Of a DNA stretch of 64,000 bases, positions 54,374 through 63,400 are shown one piece after another. The translations under genes and the position numbers were made by a program. The stretch is from an uncultured Christensenellaceae bacterium (lineage in GTDB: Bacteria > Bacillota > Clostridia > Christensenellales > UBA3700). Positions within the stretch are counted from its first letter, which is position 1. Every line of letters begins with the position of its first letter. The stretch spans positions 62,001-126,000 of the forward strand of contig CAJUOU010000001.1 in assembly GCA_910588545.1 (NCBI GenBank), in the 5' to 3' direction. Under the pieces are notes generated by a model. The model saw only the letters and a program-made list of their open reading frames with translations. It ran no database searches and was not told where the DNA came from.

Positions 54374-55039
54374 CTATACCCCGCGCATGTCGGGATGCCA
54401 GATTATTTTATGTAACTGTAATTGCAATCGTACGCCATTAAGCTTACGATTTTTAATAAACTCCACGATTTCTTCGGGTTTTATTTTTCCGAACACGGGG
54501 CTGAAATAAACGTGGCACCTATTTGTAAGTCCGTACTCGTTTATAACCTCTTCCGCACGCTCTAAATCACGGAAATCACCTACCACAAACTTGACCGAGT
54601 CACGTAATGTAAGATAAGAAAAATTTTCGGTCAACATATATGTTTCCATTTCACTTGAAGGAAGTTTATAATCGGCAGTAATGACAGGACGGGGAGAAAG
54701 TAAAGCGATATCTTTCAATAGTACGCTTCCGTTGGTTTCTATTTCCACATCTGCACCTGATTTTCCAAGCAGAACTATAAGTCGTGCAATATCTGCCTGC
54801 AAAAGTGGTTCGCCGCCTGTAAGGGTAACATTTTTTACACCCGTCGATTTTACATATTCAACAAGCTCTTCCGCAGAAGCAAGCTCGTATTTTACATGGG
54901 TTGTATTTGCCCAACGTGTGTCGCAGTAGCTACAATTAAGATTGCAGCTACAAAATCGTAAAAACACGGCAAGTTCACCCGCACGTGGACCTTCACCATT
55001 TATACTTACAAACTTTTCAGCAACTTTAAAATAGTTCAT
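54374..55039 (-). CDS. queE: 7-carboxy-7-deazaguanine synthase QueE
   Basis: A 221-residue radical SAM enzyme. The cluster motif Cys32-x3-Cys36-x2-Cys39 lies in SCNLNCSYCDT; TLTGGEPLLQ is near 83-92. It forms CDG from the CPH4 made by QueD. The ATG at 55039 lies one base after the queD stop; an upstream ATG overlapping queD is rejected. Confidence 0.94.
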   Translation of the reverse strand: MNYFKVAEKFVSINGEGPRAGELAVFLRFCSCNLNCSYCDTRWANTTHVKYELASAEELVEYVKSTGVKNVTLTGGEPLLQADIARLIVLLGKSGADVEIETNGSVLLKDIALLSPRPVITADYKLPSSEMETYMLTENFSYLTLRDSVKFVVGDFRDLERAEEVINEYGLTNRCHVYFSPVFGKIKPEEIVEFIKNRKLNGVRLQLQLHKIIWHPDMRGV

Positions 55040-55040
55040 A

Positions 55041-55460
55041 TCACTCACCATACATCGCACAGTTTTCGGGAGACTCGTAAACACTTACGCAGGAAATAGG
55101 CAATCCTTTGCCGCTAAGTTCAGCGTATATATGGGCAGCAAAGTTTTCTGCGGTTGGTCGGAAATCTGTTTCAAGTAATGAAAACCCTTCTTCTTTAAGT
55201 GCGGCGATGGTTGTAGATTTAAGGGTGTTTTTTTCGTAAATAAGCGTATGGTCAAAGCTTGCTGCAAGTTCTTTTACTGCCTGCTTAAAATCGCTGAAGT
55301 CCAAAATCATACCGCGATTTTCGCCGCATTCATGTAGTTTATCACTGAGTATCTTTACCTCCACAAGCCAATGGTGGCCGTGGATATTTGCACACTTTCC
55401 ATTATATCCGTGAAGAAAGTGTGCGCTGTCAAAACAAGCCGAAGTTTTTAAATAATACAT
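55041..55460 (-). CDS. queD: 6-carboxy-5,6,7,8-tetrahydropterin synthase QueD
   Basis: A 139-residue enzyme. Zinc ligands are His in DSAHFLHGY and HGHHW; the catalytic Cys is in GKCANIHGHH. It is the first gene of queD-queE-folE-queC-queF. ATG chosen by AGGAGAG; an upstream start would add 12 residues. Confidence 0.95.
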   Translation of the reverse strand: MYYLKTSACFDSAHFLHGYNGKCANIHGHHWLVEVKILSDKLHECGENRGMILDFSDFKQAVKELAASFDHTLIYEKNTLKSTTIAALKEEGFSLLETDFRPTAENFAAHIYAELSGKGLPISCVSVYESPENCAMYGE

Positions 55461-55582
55461 ATCTCTCCTAATGCAAAAAAAATACAATCGTGACAAAACG
55501 ACTGCACCTAAAAATACTTTTTTATTAGATGCCCTGGTTTTGTTTAACGATAGGATGGCGCAAACGAACTATCTATTTAATT
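55461..55582 (-). promoter_or_regulatory. long leader of the queuosine operon, possibly structured
   Basis: About 120 bases between the inferred transcript start and the queD ATG. It can form GATAG/CTATC (55569-55573 with 55549-55553) and GCATCTA/TAGGTGC (55532-55526 with 55510-55504). A preQ1-sensing RNA would be expected here, but the leader does not match the class I, II or III consensus that I recall. From 55620 to 55950 on the plus strand no gene was supported. Confidence 0.4.
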
Positions 55583-55588
55583 ATCTAT

Positions 55589-55617
55589 ATATTACCACTT
55601 TTTAATGCGGGTGTCAA
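55589..55617 (-). promoter_or_regulatory. promoter of the queuosine operon
   Basis: Minus strand: TTGACA (55617-55612), a 17-base spacer and TAATAT (55594-55589). Confidence 0.65.
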
Positions 55618-55951
55618 CTAAATCAAAAGATTTACGAATCGAATATTCAAACGCACCGTAAAATCCGTGAATGTGCCGTGGTCAAATGTGATAGATTGCT
55701 TATTATATAACAATAATATTATTTCAATAACTATGTGTGAAAAATATAATTATATAAAACTGATTAGATATAAGCTTCTATGTATGGTTATTTTATTTTT
55801 GGGCGTTTTAATCCGATACTTAATATTAATCATTGATATGAGTAACTTAGTTCTACTCCGGTCTATTTTTTAGTGCTAAGTCGTGAATGATTGAACAATG
55901 TGGTACTCAAGGCAAAGTATTTGCTATTTCGTAGTCTTGTTCAATTAGTCC

Positions 55952-55983
55952 AAAAAAATGCCGACATTTATGTCGGCATTTTT
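55952..55983 (-). terminator. terminator of the desulfoferrodoxin gene
   Basis: AAAAATGCCGACA pairs with TGTCGGCATTTTT around a TTTA loop. On the minus strand it ends in a T run, just after the stop of the gene. Confidence 0.85.
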
Positions 55984-55998
55984 AGTTTATGGTTAAAA

Positions 55999-56613
55999 TT
56001 ATTCATTCATAGCATCGGACAAAATAGCTATTACTTTATCGTAGCAACCGCCGCAACCTGTAGAGCAGTGTGTAATATCCTTAATATGTTCGAAAGCTTT
56101 TAGCAGGTTAGCTATATCGTTATGTTTATGTATTTCGTTAACAATATCCATATAACTTACTTGATTGCAGTTGCAAACGATATAATCGCCGTTTGCAAGA
56201 GTTTTTATCTCAGTAGCGCAAACGGATTGAGCTGCATTTTCGGCTTTCCATAAACCATGTAGGTTACAGTAAGCATATACAGCAATAAGTTCGTCATCTT
56301 CGCAAATGGCAAAAGTAACTTGTGGTTTTTGTCCTGCACTCAAAACTTTTCTTTGATTACCTTGTTTTGTTTTTATCGATACCCATTCTATAGAATGTTC
56401 AGCAGTCATAGGATGTTCAACATCGCCGACTGTTACTATAACTTTATTATTATCTATAATGAATTTAGGTACATGTTTTTCTTTTGCGGCATCGGTGCTG
56501 CCTGCTATAATTTCATTCATAACTTGACCGCAACACATAACAGGCACACCTGTTTCTTTAACAATAGCAACAATTTTTCCACAATGACTGCATTTATAAA
56601 ATCTTTGCTCCAT
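55999..56613 (-). CDS. desulfoferrodoxin with C-terminal BFD-like [2Fe-2S] domain
   Basis: A 204-residue iron protein that detoxifies superoxide. Residues 1-40 form the desulforedoxin-like center I with Cys8, Cys11, Cys27 and Cys28. Residues 45-125 form the superoxide reductase center II, with His47, His67 (HPM), His73 (EHSIEW) and Cys116 and His119 (CNLHG). Residues 143-200 add a BFD-like [2Fe-2S] domain, with Cys147, Cys149, Cys187 and Cys190 in CNCNQVSY and TGCGGC. The last domain is unusual and may take electrons from a ferredoxin or NAD(P)H reductase. A perfect consensus promoter lies just upstream. Confidence 0.92.
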   Translation of the reverse strand: MEQRFYKCSHCGKIVAIVKETGVPVMCCGQVMNEIIAGSTDAAKEKHVPKFIIDNNKVIVTVGDVEHPMTAEHSIEWVSIKTKQGNQRKVLSAGQKPQVTFAICEDDELIAVYAYCNLHGLWKAENAAQSVCATEIKTLANGDYIVCNCNQVSYMDIVNEIHKHNDIANLLKAFEHIKDITHCSTGCGGCYDKVIAILSDAMNE

Positions 56614-56646
56614 AATTTATCTCCGTAGTTAATTAATAATATTCAA

Positions 56647-56675
56647 ATTATAGCACACTAATTGTAAATTGTCAA
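56647..56675 (-). promoter_or_regulatory. perfect consensus promoter of the desulfoferrodoxin gene
   Basis: Minus strand: TTGACA (56675-56670), 17 bases, TATAAT (56652-56647). Both hexamers and the spacer are ideal, so strong constitutive expression is expected. Confidence 0.85.
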
Positions 56676-56784
56676 TCTAGTAACTAATAAGCAACAAAAT
56701 AAATTTTTTTAATTAATAATTTATTACTTTTTACTTTGTTTGGTGATATTCGATTTGTAGCTTTCTTATAATATATTATTCATT

Positions 56785-56983
56785 TTACTTTTTTTGATTA
56801 TTTACGGCAAATTCGGTTGAACTTATCTTATAGCAACGAACATAATCAACTTCGAAATCGCCGTATTTATATTTGCAGGGTTATCTGTAACAAGCTGTTT
56901 GCCATTGGGAACAATGGCTTTATTTAAGATATAATGCAATAGCATAAAAATTTATGCTTTGCTTGTCGTAACTTGTCCGTTTT
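56785..56983 (-). pseudogene. decayed C-terminal fragment of a GH16-like or other jelly-roll glycosidase
   Basis: On the minus strand three frames together read about NFYAIALYL, then ILNKAIVPNGKQLVTDNP, then KYGDFEVDYVRCYKI, ending in a stop at 56787-56785. The tail EVDYVRCYK is the closing strand of laminarinase-like jelly rolls (usual form xxVDYVRVYQ). At least two frameshifts are needed, and no start or upstream body was found. The remaining sequence of 56614-57064 holds two promoters and nothing else. Confidence 0.5.
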
Positions 56984-57005
56984 TTTTACTTTTTACTTTG
57001 ATTTT

Positions 57006-57035
57006 GCATATTGTACCCATACTTTCAATACAATA
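57006..57035 (+). promoter_or_regulatory. possible sigma-E promoter of spoIIID
   Basis: GCATATT (57006-57012) and AATACAATA (57027-57035) resemble the sigma-E -35 and -10 boxes, and lie 30 bases before the spoIIID ATG. SpoIIID is a known sigma-E target. Confidence 0.4.
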
Positions 57036-57064
57036 TATAGAGAAGTAGAATAGGAGTATGTAAT

Positions 57065-57313
57065 ATGCAAAATTATATTATAGAAAGGGTGGAAGAAATT
57101 GCTAATTACATTATAAGAGAGAAGTCAACTTTGCGAGATACGGCAAATATTTTTATGATATCAAAAAGTACTGCTCATACCGATATGACAGTGAGATTGC
57201 CGCAAATTGACCCCGAAAAATACGACAAAGTCCGTGAAGTATTGGACATAAATTTGGCGGAAAGACATATCCGTGGCGGACATAGTACTCAATTAAAATA
57301 CTCGCAACATTAA
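57065..57313 (+). CDS. spoIIID: Sporulation transcriptional regulator SpoIIID
   Basis: An 82-residue DNA-binding protein of the mother cell. The helix-turn-helix lies in STLRDTANIFMISKSTAHTDMTVRLP at about 21-46; the C-terminal helix has LNLAERHIRGGHSTQLKY, the family end with RGG. AGGAG precedes the ATG. It acts on sigma-E and sigma-K genes, among them probably the spoIIIA operon. Confidence 0.94.
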   Translation: MQNYIIERVEEIANYIIREKSTLRDTANIFMISKSTAHTDMTVRLPQIDPEKYDKVREVLDINLAERHIRGGHSTQLKYSQH

Positions 57314-57332
57314 TATACATAATAGTTAAAAG

Positions 57333-57358
57333 AGCAATTAAGAAAAATCTTAATTGCT
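57333..57358. terminator. bidirectional terminator between spoIIID and the esterase gene
   Basis: AGCAATTAAGA and TCTTAATTGCT form a perfect 11-bp stem with an AAAA loop, followed by TTTTATTTT. It overlaps the stop of the esterase gene. Confidence 0.8.
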
Positions 57359-58312
57359 TTTTATTTTGCCTTTTACAATATTTACGGAAGTGTTTTGTAT
57401 GCTTTTACCTTGCAGTAAAGCTTGCATAAATGTATCAAAATAAGCTAGTGTAAGTTTTGCAGGTTTAGTAAACATAAATTCTTGCCAATCATGAATATTG
57501 TCGGCAGAGCAAACCTCATAATATGGAATATTGAAATCTTTTAATGATTGTACAAATTTTTCTCCGTTTCCTTGGCAAAAAATATCGGTTGAGGAATAGG
57601 AAATAAAAGTAGGCGGGAAGTCTGCTGTCATATATTCTCCCACATTCAAGTGATTGTATAAGGGATGCTTTTGACAGCTTGCGATATCAACAAATTTTTG
57701 TCCGCATAAATATTTCCAAAGTGAATGGTTTACACCTAAAATCATACGTTTGTCAAGTGAGTCAGTAGGATAGTAAATACCGCTGAAAAGTATAAGCCCT
57801 ACAATTTTAGCCTCGATTTTTGATAGGTTTATTCCGTTTGAATACTCGCTATTTAAACTCATTGTCGCACAGCAGGCGGCAAAATATGCTCCTGCGGAGT
57901 CCCCGCATAAAATTATTTTATCGCTATCCAAATGGTATTTTTCTTTGTTGTTTTCTATCCATTTAAAAAGGTCGGTAAGTTCGTTTATTATTTCCGTCAA
58001 ATCTCGCTCGGGTGCTAATCCGTAATTTACATTAAGCACTTTTACATTAAATTTCAAGCAATATTGGGAAAATGATTTACGATATTTTTTATCGCCTGCA
58101 ATAAAGCCACCGCCATGCATATTTATCAGTATAGGTTGTTTGTTTTGTATTTGATTTTTGTCCGCCCACAAGTCCAAAGTGCATTGTTTAGGATTTTTAT
58201 CGCAATATACCGTATTTTTTAACACCTTAAAAGCATTTTTACTATGATAGGTATTTTGAGGTATATATCCAACATAGTCTATAAGTTTGAATAATAGCTT
58301 GGTAAAACTCAT
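57350..58312 (-). CDS. alpha/beta hydrolase, HSL-type esterase
   Basis: A 320-residue serine hydrolase. The oxyanion hole is HGGG at 66-69 and the nucleophile is Ser139 in GDSAG; the His is in NIHDWQEF near the end. No signal peptide, so cytoplasmic. This group includes acetyl and xylan esterases; next to a sulfatase and mannosidase it may deacetylate imported oligosaccharides, which is inference. AGGAG precedes the ATG. Confidence 0.85.
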   Translation of the reverse strand: MSFTKLLFKLIDYVGYIPQNTYHSKNAFKVLKNTVYCDKNPKQCTLDLWADKNQIQNKQPILINMHGGGFIAGDKKYRKSFSQYCLKFNVKVLNVNYGLAPERDLTEIINELTDLFKWIENNKEKYHLDSDKIILCGDSAGAYFAACCATMSLNSEYSNGINLSKIEAKIVGLILFSGIYYPTDSLDKRMILGVNHSLWKYLCGQKFVDIASCQKHPLYNHLNVGEYMTADFPPTFISYSSTDIFCQGNGEKFVQSLKDFNIPYYEVCSADNIHDWQEFMFTKPAKLTLAYFDTFMQALLQGKSIQNTSVNIVKGKIKSN

Positions 58313-58417
58313 AATTCTCCTAAAAATTTTATTTATAAATTCAGCATAACACTTAAATTATTTTTTGTCAATAGCCTTTTGTATGTCGTTTGTTAATGGC
58401 AAAATTTAACTTTGGTA

Positions 58418-58446
58418 TTGACTTTAGCCTAAAAATATAGTAAAAT
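58418..58446 (+). promoter_or_regulatory. promoter of the sulfatase gene
   Basis: TTGACT (58418-58423), a 17-base spacer and TAAAAT (58441-58446), 32 bases before the ATG. Confidence 0.7.
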
Positions 58447-58478
58447 ATAAACAATATTATAATATAGGGTGTAAATTT

Positions 58479-59804
58479 ATGAATATAATTTTTTATTTTA
58501 GCGACCAACAAAGGTTTGATACAATCAACGAAAAAGTAACTCCAAATATAAACGGAATGCTCGACGAGAGTATATTTTTTGATAACTGCTATACATGTCA
58601 ACCTGTATGCGGACCTGCAAGGGCGTGCATCCAAACAGGGCTTTTTGCAAGTGAAAACGATTGCTATATAAACGGCATTTCTATGGATGCAAACGACGAA
58701 AATACTTTGGCAAAGTGCCTTAATAAAAAGGATTACAATACATCCTATATAGGAAAATGGCATTTGGCATCCGACACTATGGGAAATAAACCGCATAACA
58801 ATTTGCAAACAAAAGCTATACCGACGGAGCTTAGGGGCGGTTATAATGATTATTGGCTTGCCGCAGATTGTTTGGAGTTTACCTCGGATATCAATGGAGG
58901 TTATTTGTTTGATAAAGACAATAATAGAGTCGATTTTCAAGGGGTTAGGAGTGATTGCATTAATGATTTTGCAATAAACTATATTAAAAATTACAGCAGT
59001 GAAAAACCTTTCTTCCTTATGGTTTCGCAATTAGAGCCGCACCACCAAAACGGCAAAAATACTTTTCAGTGTGTTGCGGGGGACGACGAGCCATTTAAAG
59101 ATTATCCATACCCTGACGATTTGGTTGGTTTGAAAGGCGACTATAAGGCGGAGTTTGCACATTATCTTGCTTGTTGTAATAGGCTTGACAAAAACTTTGC
59201 AGACTTAATAAAAACAGTAAAAGATAAAGGCCTTTGGGATGATAGTATAATCATTTACACTTCCGACCATGGTTGCCACTTTAAAACCAGAAATATGGAA
59301 TATAAGCGTTCCGCACATGATGCAAGTGCACATATTCCGTTTATAATGACAGGTGGAGGACTTAATAATCTTGACAGTACAAAAAAATATATAGGAAAGC
59401 ATTTTGACGGATTTGTGAGTTTGCTTGATATGACAGCAACTATTTTAGACATTGCAAATGCGGATATACCTACTCATTATCATAGTAAGAGTGTTATTGA
59501 TATGTTGGAGAGCGGTGAGAGCAGAGACCATATATTTATGCAAATAAGCGAATCTCAATTAGGGCGTGCTATTATAACAGATAAATACACTTATAGTGTC
59601 AAAACGCCGTTTTCGTTTGGATTGACAAAAGCAAAAAGTACTTTTTATAAGGAAGATTTGCTTTTTGATAACACAAGCGATAAAGCACAACATAACAATT
59701 TGGTTAAAAAATTAAATTACAAACAAATTAAAAAACAATTAAAGGAAATTTTGCTTGCGGATATTGAAAGTATAGAGGGCGTTAAGCCTAAAATTTTCGG
59801 GTAA
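58479..59804 (+). CDS. sulfatase (type I, Cys-type)
   Basis: A 441-residue sulfatase that removes sulfate from a glycan. The active-site motif CGPAR (Cys44 to Arg48) fits C-x-P-x-R, so Cys44 must be converted to formylglycine by an anaerobic maturase, which is not in this window. FSDQQRFD at the start supplies metal Asp residues, and YTSDHGCH near 258-265 the rest. KWHLASD lies near 92-98. No signal peptide, so it acts on imported sulfated sugar. First gene of the sulfatase, mannosidase, kinase and isomerase run. Confidence 0.88.
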   Translation: MNIIFYFSDQQRFDTINEKVTPNINGMLDESIFFDNCYTCQPVCGPARACIQTGLFASENDCYINGISMDANDENTLAKCLNKKDYNTSYIGKWHLASDTMGNKPHNNLQTKAIPTELRGGYNDYWLAADCLEFTSDINGGYLFDKDNNRVDFQGVRSDCINDFAINYIKNYSSEKPFFLMVSQLEPHHQNGKNTFQCVAGDDEPFKDYPYPDDLVGLKGDYKAEFAHYLACCNRLDKNFADLIKTVKDKGLWDDSIIIYTSDHGCHFKTRNMEYKRSAHDASAHIPFIMTGGGLNNLDSTKKYIGKHFDGFVSLLDMTATILDIANADIPTHYHSKSVIDMLESGESRDHIFMQISESQLGRAIITDKYTYSVKTPFSFGLTKAKSTFYKEDLLFDNTSDKAQHNNLVKKLNYKQIKKQLKEILLADIESIEGVKPKIFG

Positions 59805-59836
59805 TTTTTGTAAAATTTAAATACGAGGTGTTGGTT

Positions 59837-62392
59837 ATGAAGTTTGATTTAAACGGAGAGTGGAAATTCAGGCAAGTTGACAGCAGTGATTGGTACGCTG
59901 CAAAAGTACCGGGCTGTAATTACTTGGATTTATTGGCAAATGATTTGATTAAAGACCCGTTTTACGGAACAAATGAAAAAGATTTATATTGGGTCAGCGA
60001 AAAAGATTGGGAATACACTAAAACTTTCAGTTTGAGCAAAGAGATTTTGGAGTGCGAAAAGATAAATTTGGTTTGCAAATGTTTGGATACAATTTGCGAT
60101 ATCTTTGTCAACGGCAATTTGGTTGGTAAAGGCGAAAACCACCATTTATGCTATAAATTTGATATTAAAGAATTTGCGGGTAAGGAAAATGAAATTAAAA
60201 TTAGATTTTATTCTCCTGTACAGTATGTTTTGGATAAACAAAAAGTTGAAACAACTCCTGCAAACTGCAACGGTTTAAATGGTATTCCGCATATTCGTAA
60301 ACCGCAATGCCATTTCGGTTGGGATTGGGGCCCGGTTTTAACTCCAAGCGGTATAAGTGACGATATTTACGTTGAGGGGGTTAACATTGCAACTATAGGC
60401 AGCGTGCTTATCAATCAAAATCACGAAGAGGAAAGTGTTAAATTGCAAGTTAGTGCAAACATAGATAATTTTAACAAAACAGACATAAAGTGCAATGTGA
60501 AAGTTTTTGCACCAAACGGCAAGTTGATAGAGGAGAAGACTGTTGACGGCACGGATAAAATTGCTGCCGATTTTGATATTCGAAACCCTGAGCTTTGGTG
60601 GATAAGGGATATTTCAGGAACGGAAAAACAACCGCTTTATAAAGTTGAATTGCAAATTTTGTATAAGGGCACAGTGCTTGACGAGTGCAGTAAAAAGATT
60701 GGACTTCGCACAATCAAACTTAATCAAGAGGTTGATAAGTATGGTAAAAACTTTCAATTTGTTGTAAATGGCGAGCCTGTTTTTGCAAAAGGTGCAAATT
60801 GGATTCCGTCAGATACTTTTGTAAATAGAACTAGTAAAGAAAAGCTTGAGTATTACATAAAATCCGCTGCAGACTGCAATTTTAATATGATTAGAGTATG
60901 GGGTGGCGGATATTACGAAAGTGAGGATTTTTACGATTTATGCGACGAATACGGTATAATCGTGTGGCAAGATTTTGCATTTGCTTGCCAGCCATATCCG
61001 TTCTTTATCGATAGCTTTAGGGAAAACGTTTTAAAAGAGGTGGAATATCAAGTTCAAAGGTTACGTCATCACGCAAGCTTAGGTTTGTGGTGCGGTAATA
61101 ACGAAATTGAGCTTATGGCTATAGCTTGGAAACTTAGAACAAACTATGTGGCTTGGACAGAAAAATTCTTTTGGGATATCTTACCTGAAGCAGTAAGCAG
61201 ATTTGATAAAGTAACTCCTTATATTGCAGGTACACCTATCGGTATATCTCACGACAATGGTTTTTCGAATGATAATGTTGGCGATACACACTTGTGGGCG
61301 GTATGGCACGGTTTAAAGCCAATGAACTATTACCGCAAGAGGATGACAAGATTTTGCAGTGAGTTCGGTTTTGAAAGCTTACCGGATATCAAGACGATTG
61401 AAACTTATGCAAAGCCGGAGGACTATTCGCTTACAAGCGAAGTGTTTACAAACCATCAAAAGTGTGCAAGCGGTAATATGAAAATGGCGTTTTATATCGC
61501 ATCAAGATTCAGACTACCTCAAAAGTTTGAAGATTATATATATTTGTCTCAAATTTGCGAGCAAGAGTGCATTAGGGATGCAACTGAGCATTGGAGACGC
61601 AATAAGGGCAGATGTAACGGCTCGTTATTTTGGCAGTACAATGATTGTTGGCCCGTTTGCTCTTGGTCTAGCGTGGACTATTATGGCAATTTTAAGGCGT
61701 TGCAGTATACGTCTAAACATTTCTTTGCACCTTTGATGTTGTCTATAGAAGACAGCAAAAAGAAAATAGATTTGTACGTGATAAATGATACTCTAAATAG
61801 TTACGAGGGTATTGTAAACTACAAATTATATAACTTTGACGGCAAAATTTTGTTAGATGAGCAAGTAATTTGCAAAGTATTACCTAATTCTTCGGGATTG
61901 ATTCATGGTATAAACATTGCGGATTTGAAAGGCAAGTACAATTTGAAAGAAAGTGTATTGGTTGCCGACTTGGTTATTGACGGAAAAGTAATATCACACA
62001 AAACATTTATATTCGATAAGGAAAAAAATGTGGAGTTGCCAAAGGCTACTTTGTCCTCTTCCGTTGTGGTGGAAAACGGGGTTGCAAAAATTACTGTTAA
62101 GTCGGATAAGTTTGCAAGATTGGTAAGGTTACATTCCAAAACAATAACTAAACCATTTAGTGACAATTACTTTGATATTTTGCCTGATGAGGAAAAGGTA
62201 ATAACTATCGAATGTCAAGATATGACTGCCGAACAAGTAAAAGAAGATTTGGTATTGTCAAGCGTTTGTGATGTTGTGCCAAAAGGCTCTAAGTTCAGCG
62301 ATAATTTGTTTAGATTAAAGGTTTTTATGATACCTATTAATTTTGCTAATTGGATTTATTATAGTTCTATTCCAAAAAGTGTAAAAGTTTAA
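59837..62392 (+). CDS. GH2 beta-mannosidase
   Basis: An 851-residue glycoside hydrolase. It has an N-terminal jelly roll (LNGEWKFRQV), immunoglobulin-like domains, and a TIM barrel with WGGGYYESEDFYDLCDEYGIIVWQDF near 355-380. The acid/base Glu423 is in WCGNNE and the nucleophile Glu509 is in CSEFGFES. These match beta-mannosidases of GH2. Cytoplasmic, as no signal peptide is present. It follows the sulfatase by 32 bases and probably shares its transcript; it would free mannose from N-glycan core or mannan oligosaccharides. The ATG after GAGGTG is preferred over a TTG at 59828. Confidence 0.9.
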   Translation: MKFDLNGEWKFRQVDSSDWYAAKVPGCNYLDLLANDLIKDPFYGTNEKDLYWVSEKDWEYTKTFSLSKEILECEKINLVCKCLDTICDIFVNGNLVGKGENHHLCYKFDIKEFAGKENEIKIRFYSPVQYVLDKQKVETTPANCNGLNGIPHIRKPQCHFGWDWGPVLTPSGISDDIYVEGVNIATIGSVLINQNHEEESVKLQVSANIDNFNKTDIKCNVKVFAPNGKLIEEKTVDGTDKIAADFDIRNPELWWIRDISGTEKQPLYKVELQILYKGTVLDECSKKIGLRTIKLNQEVDKYGKNFQFVVNGEPVFAKGANWIPSDTFVNRTSKEKLEYYIKSAADCNFNMIRVWGGGYYESEDFYDLCDEYGIIVWQDFAFACQPYPFFIDSFRENVLKEVEYQVQRLRHHASLGLWCGNNEIELMAIAWKLRTNYVAWTEKFFWDILPEAVSRFDKVTPYIAGTPIGISHDNGFSNDNVGDTHLWAVWHGLKPMNYYRKRMTRFCSEFGFESLPDIKTIETYAKPEDYSLTSEVFTNHQKCASGNMKMAFYIASRFRLPQKFEDYIYLSQICEQECIRDATEHWRRNKGRCNGSLFWQYNDCWPVCSWSSVDYYGNFKALQYTSKHFFAPLMLSIEDSKKKIDLYVINDTLNSYEGIVNYKLYNFDGKILLDEQVICKVLPNSSGLIHGINIADLKGKYNLKESVLVADLVIDGKVISHKTFIFDKEKNVELPKATLSSSVVVENGVAKITVKSDKFARLVRLHSKTITKPFSDNYFDILPDEEKVITIECQDMTAEQVKEDLVLSSVCDVVPKGSKFSDNLFRLKVFMIPINFANWIYYSSIPKSVKV

Positions 62393-62416
62393 AATATAAG
62401 TGTTTACGAGGATAAA

Positions 62417-63367
62417 ATGGGTAAAGTAGTTTGTATCGGAGAAAGTTTAATAGATTTTATGCCGACAGGGGCGGAATTGACTTTTGTTGCAAAAGCAGGC
62501 GGTGCACCAAGCAATGTTTGCGCTTGCATTTCCAAACTTGGCGGGACAGGTTGCTATCTTGGAAAGCTAGGCGAAGATATTTTTTCAAGATTTTTGCTAA
62601 AAAATATGCAAAAATGGGGTGTCAATACCGATTATACTGTGATTGATAATAGGTATCAAACAGCGTTGGCATTTGTTTCTTTGGATGAAAACGGCGATAG
62701 AGAGTTTAACTTTTATCGCAAGCAAAGCTGTGATTTAATGCTTGATAAGTCGGAAATACCCGAAAATCTAATGAAGCAAGGAGATATATTGCATTTTTGT
62801 TCGGTGGGGCTTGTTGAGTCTCCGTCAAAATATGCGCATATTAAGGCAATAGAGTGTGCAAAAGCAAATAATTGCATAGTGTCTTTTGACGTCAATGTTC
62901 GCGAAAGGTTGTGGGACAGCGTGGATAACTGTGTAAAAACTATAAAAGAGTTTTTGACTTATGCCGATATTGTTAAGGTTACGGATGAGGAACTTGTTTT
63001 GCTTACGGGCGAAAAGCAGGAAAGCAAAGCTGTAAGTATGCTTTTGGAGATTGCAAACAATGCAAAACTTTTGGTGTTGACAAAAGGTGGTGCAGGCGCT
63101 GCAGTTTATGACAGGATAGGTAACAACTATTTTTCAAAAGCAGCGGACGTAAAAGTAGTGGATACAACAGGCGCGGGAGATTGCTTTATAGGTTGTCTTT
63201 TGTACAAAATGAATAGCGGACAGGCAACTTTGACTGTAGATGGCATTAAGGATGCTATGGATTTTGCAAGCCTTGGATGCGGTGTGGTTATAGGCAAAAA
63301 AGGTGCAATAGAATCTATGCCGACAATAGATGATATACAGAATTTAAAAATAAGTTTATCAAAATAA
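62417..63367 (+). CDS. PfkB-family sugar kinase (fructokinase-like)
   Basis: A 316-residue ribokinase-family enzyme. The N-terminal IGESLIDFMPTG and the GGAPSNVCACISKLGG motif bind the sugar; the anion hole and catalytic Asp255 are in TTGAGDCF (250-257). Fructokinase is most likely, since the next gene converts mannose-6-phosphate and fructose-6-phosphate, but other sugars are possible. It starts 25 bases after the mannosidase. Confidence 0.86.
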   Translation: MGKVVCIGESLIDFMPTGAELTFVAKAGGAPSNVCACISKLGGTGCYLGKLGEDIFSRFLLKNMQKWGVNTDYTVIDNRYQTALAFVSLDENGDREFNFYRKQSCDLMLDKSEIPENLMKQGDILHFCSVGLVESPSKYAHIKAIECAKANNCIVSFDVNVRERLWDSVDNCVKTIKEFLTYADIVKVTDEELVLLTGEKQESKAVSMLLEIANNAKLLVLTKGGAGAAVYDRIGNNYFSKAADVKVVDTTGAGDCFIGCLLYKMNSGQATLTVDGIKDAMDFASLGCGVVIGKKGAIESMPTIDDIQNLKISLSK

Positions 63368-63400
63368 AATTAATATTTTATATAATTTTAGGAGTGTATT

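Noticed and set aside
55500..55582. class I preQ1 riboswitch
   Set aside because: The expected short stem and A-rich tail pairing were not found, so only an unassigned leader is reported.
55667..55873. 68-codon plus-strand reading frame, hydrophobic
   Set aside because: No ribosome site, no promoter and no family resemblance; AT-rich sequence easily produces such hydrophobic frames.
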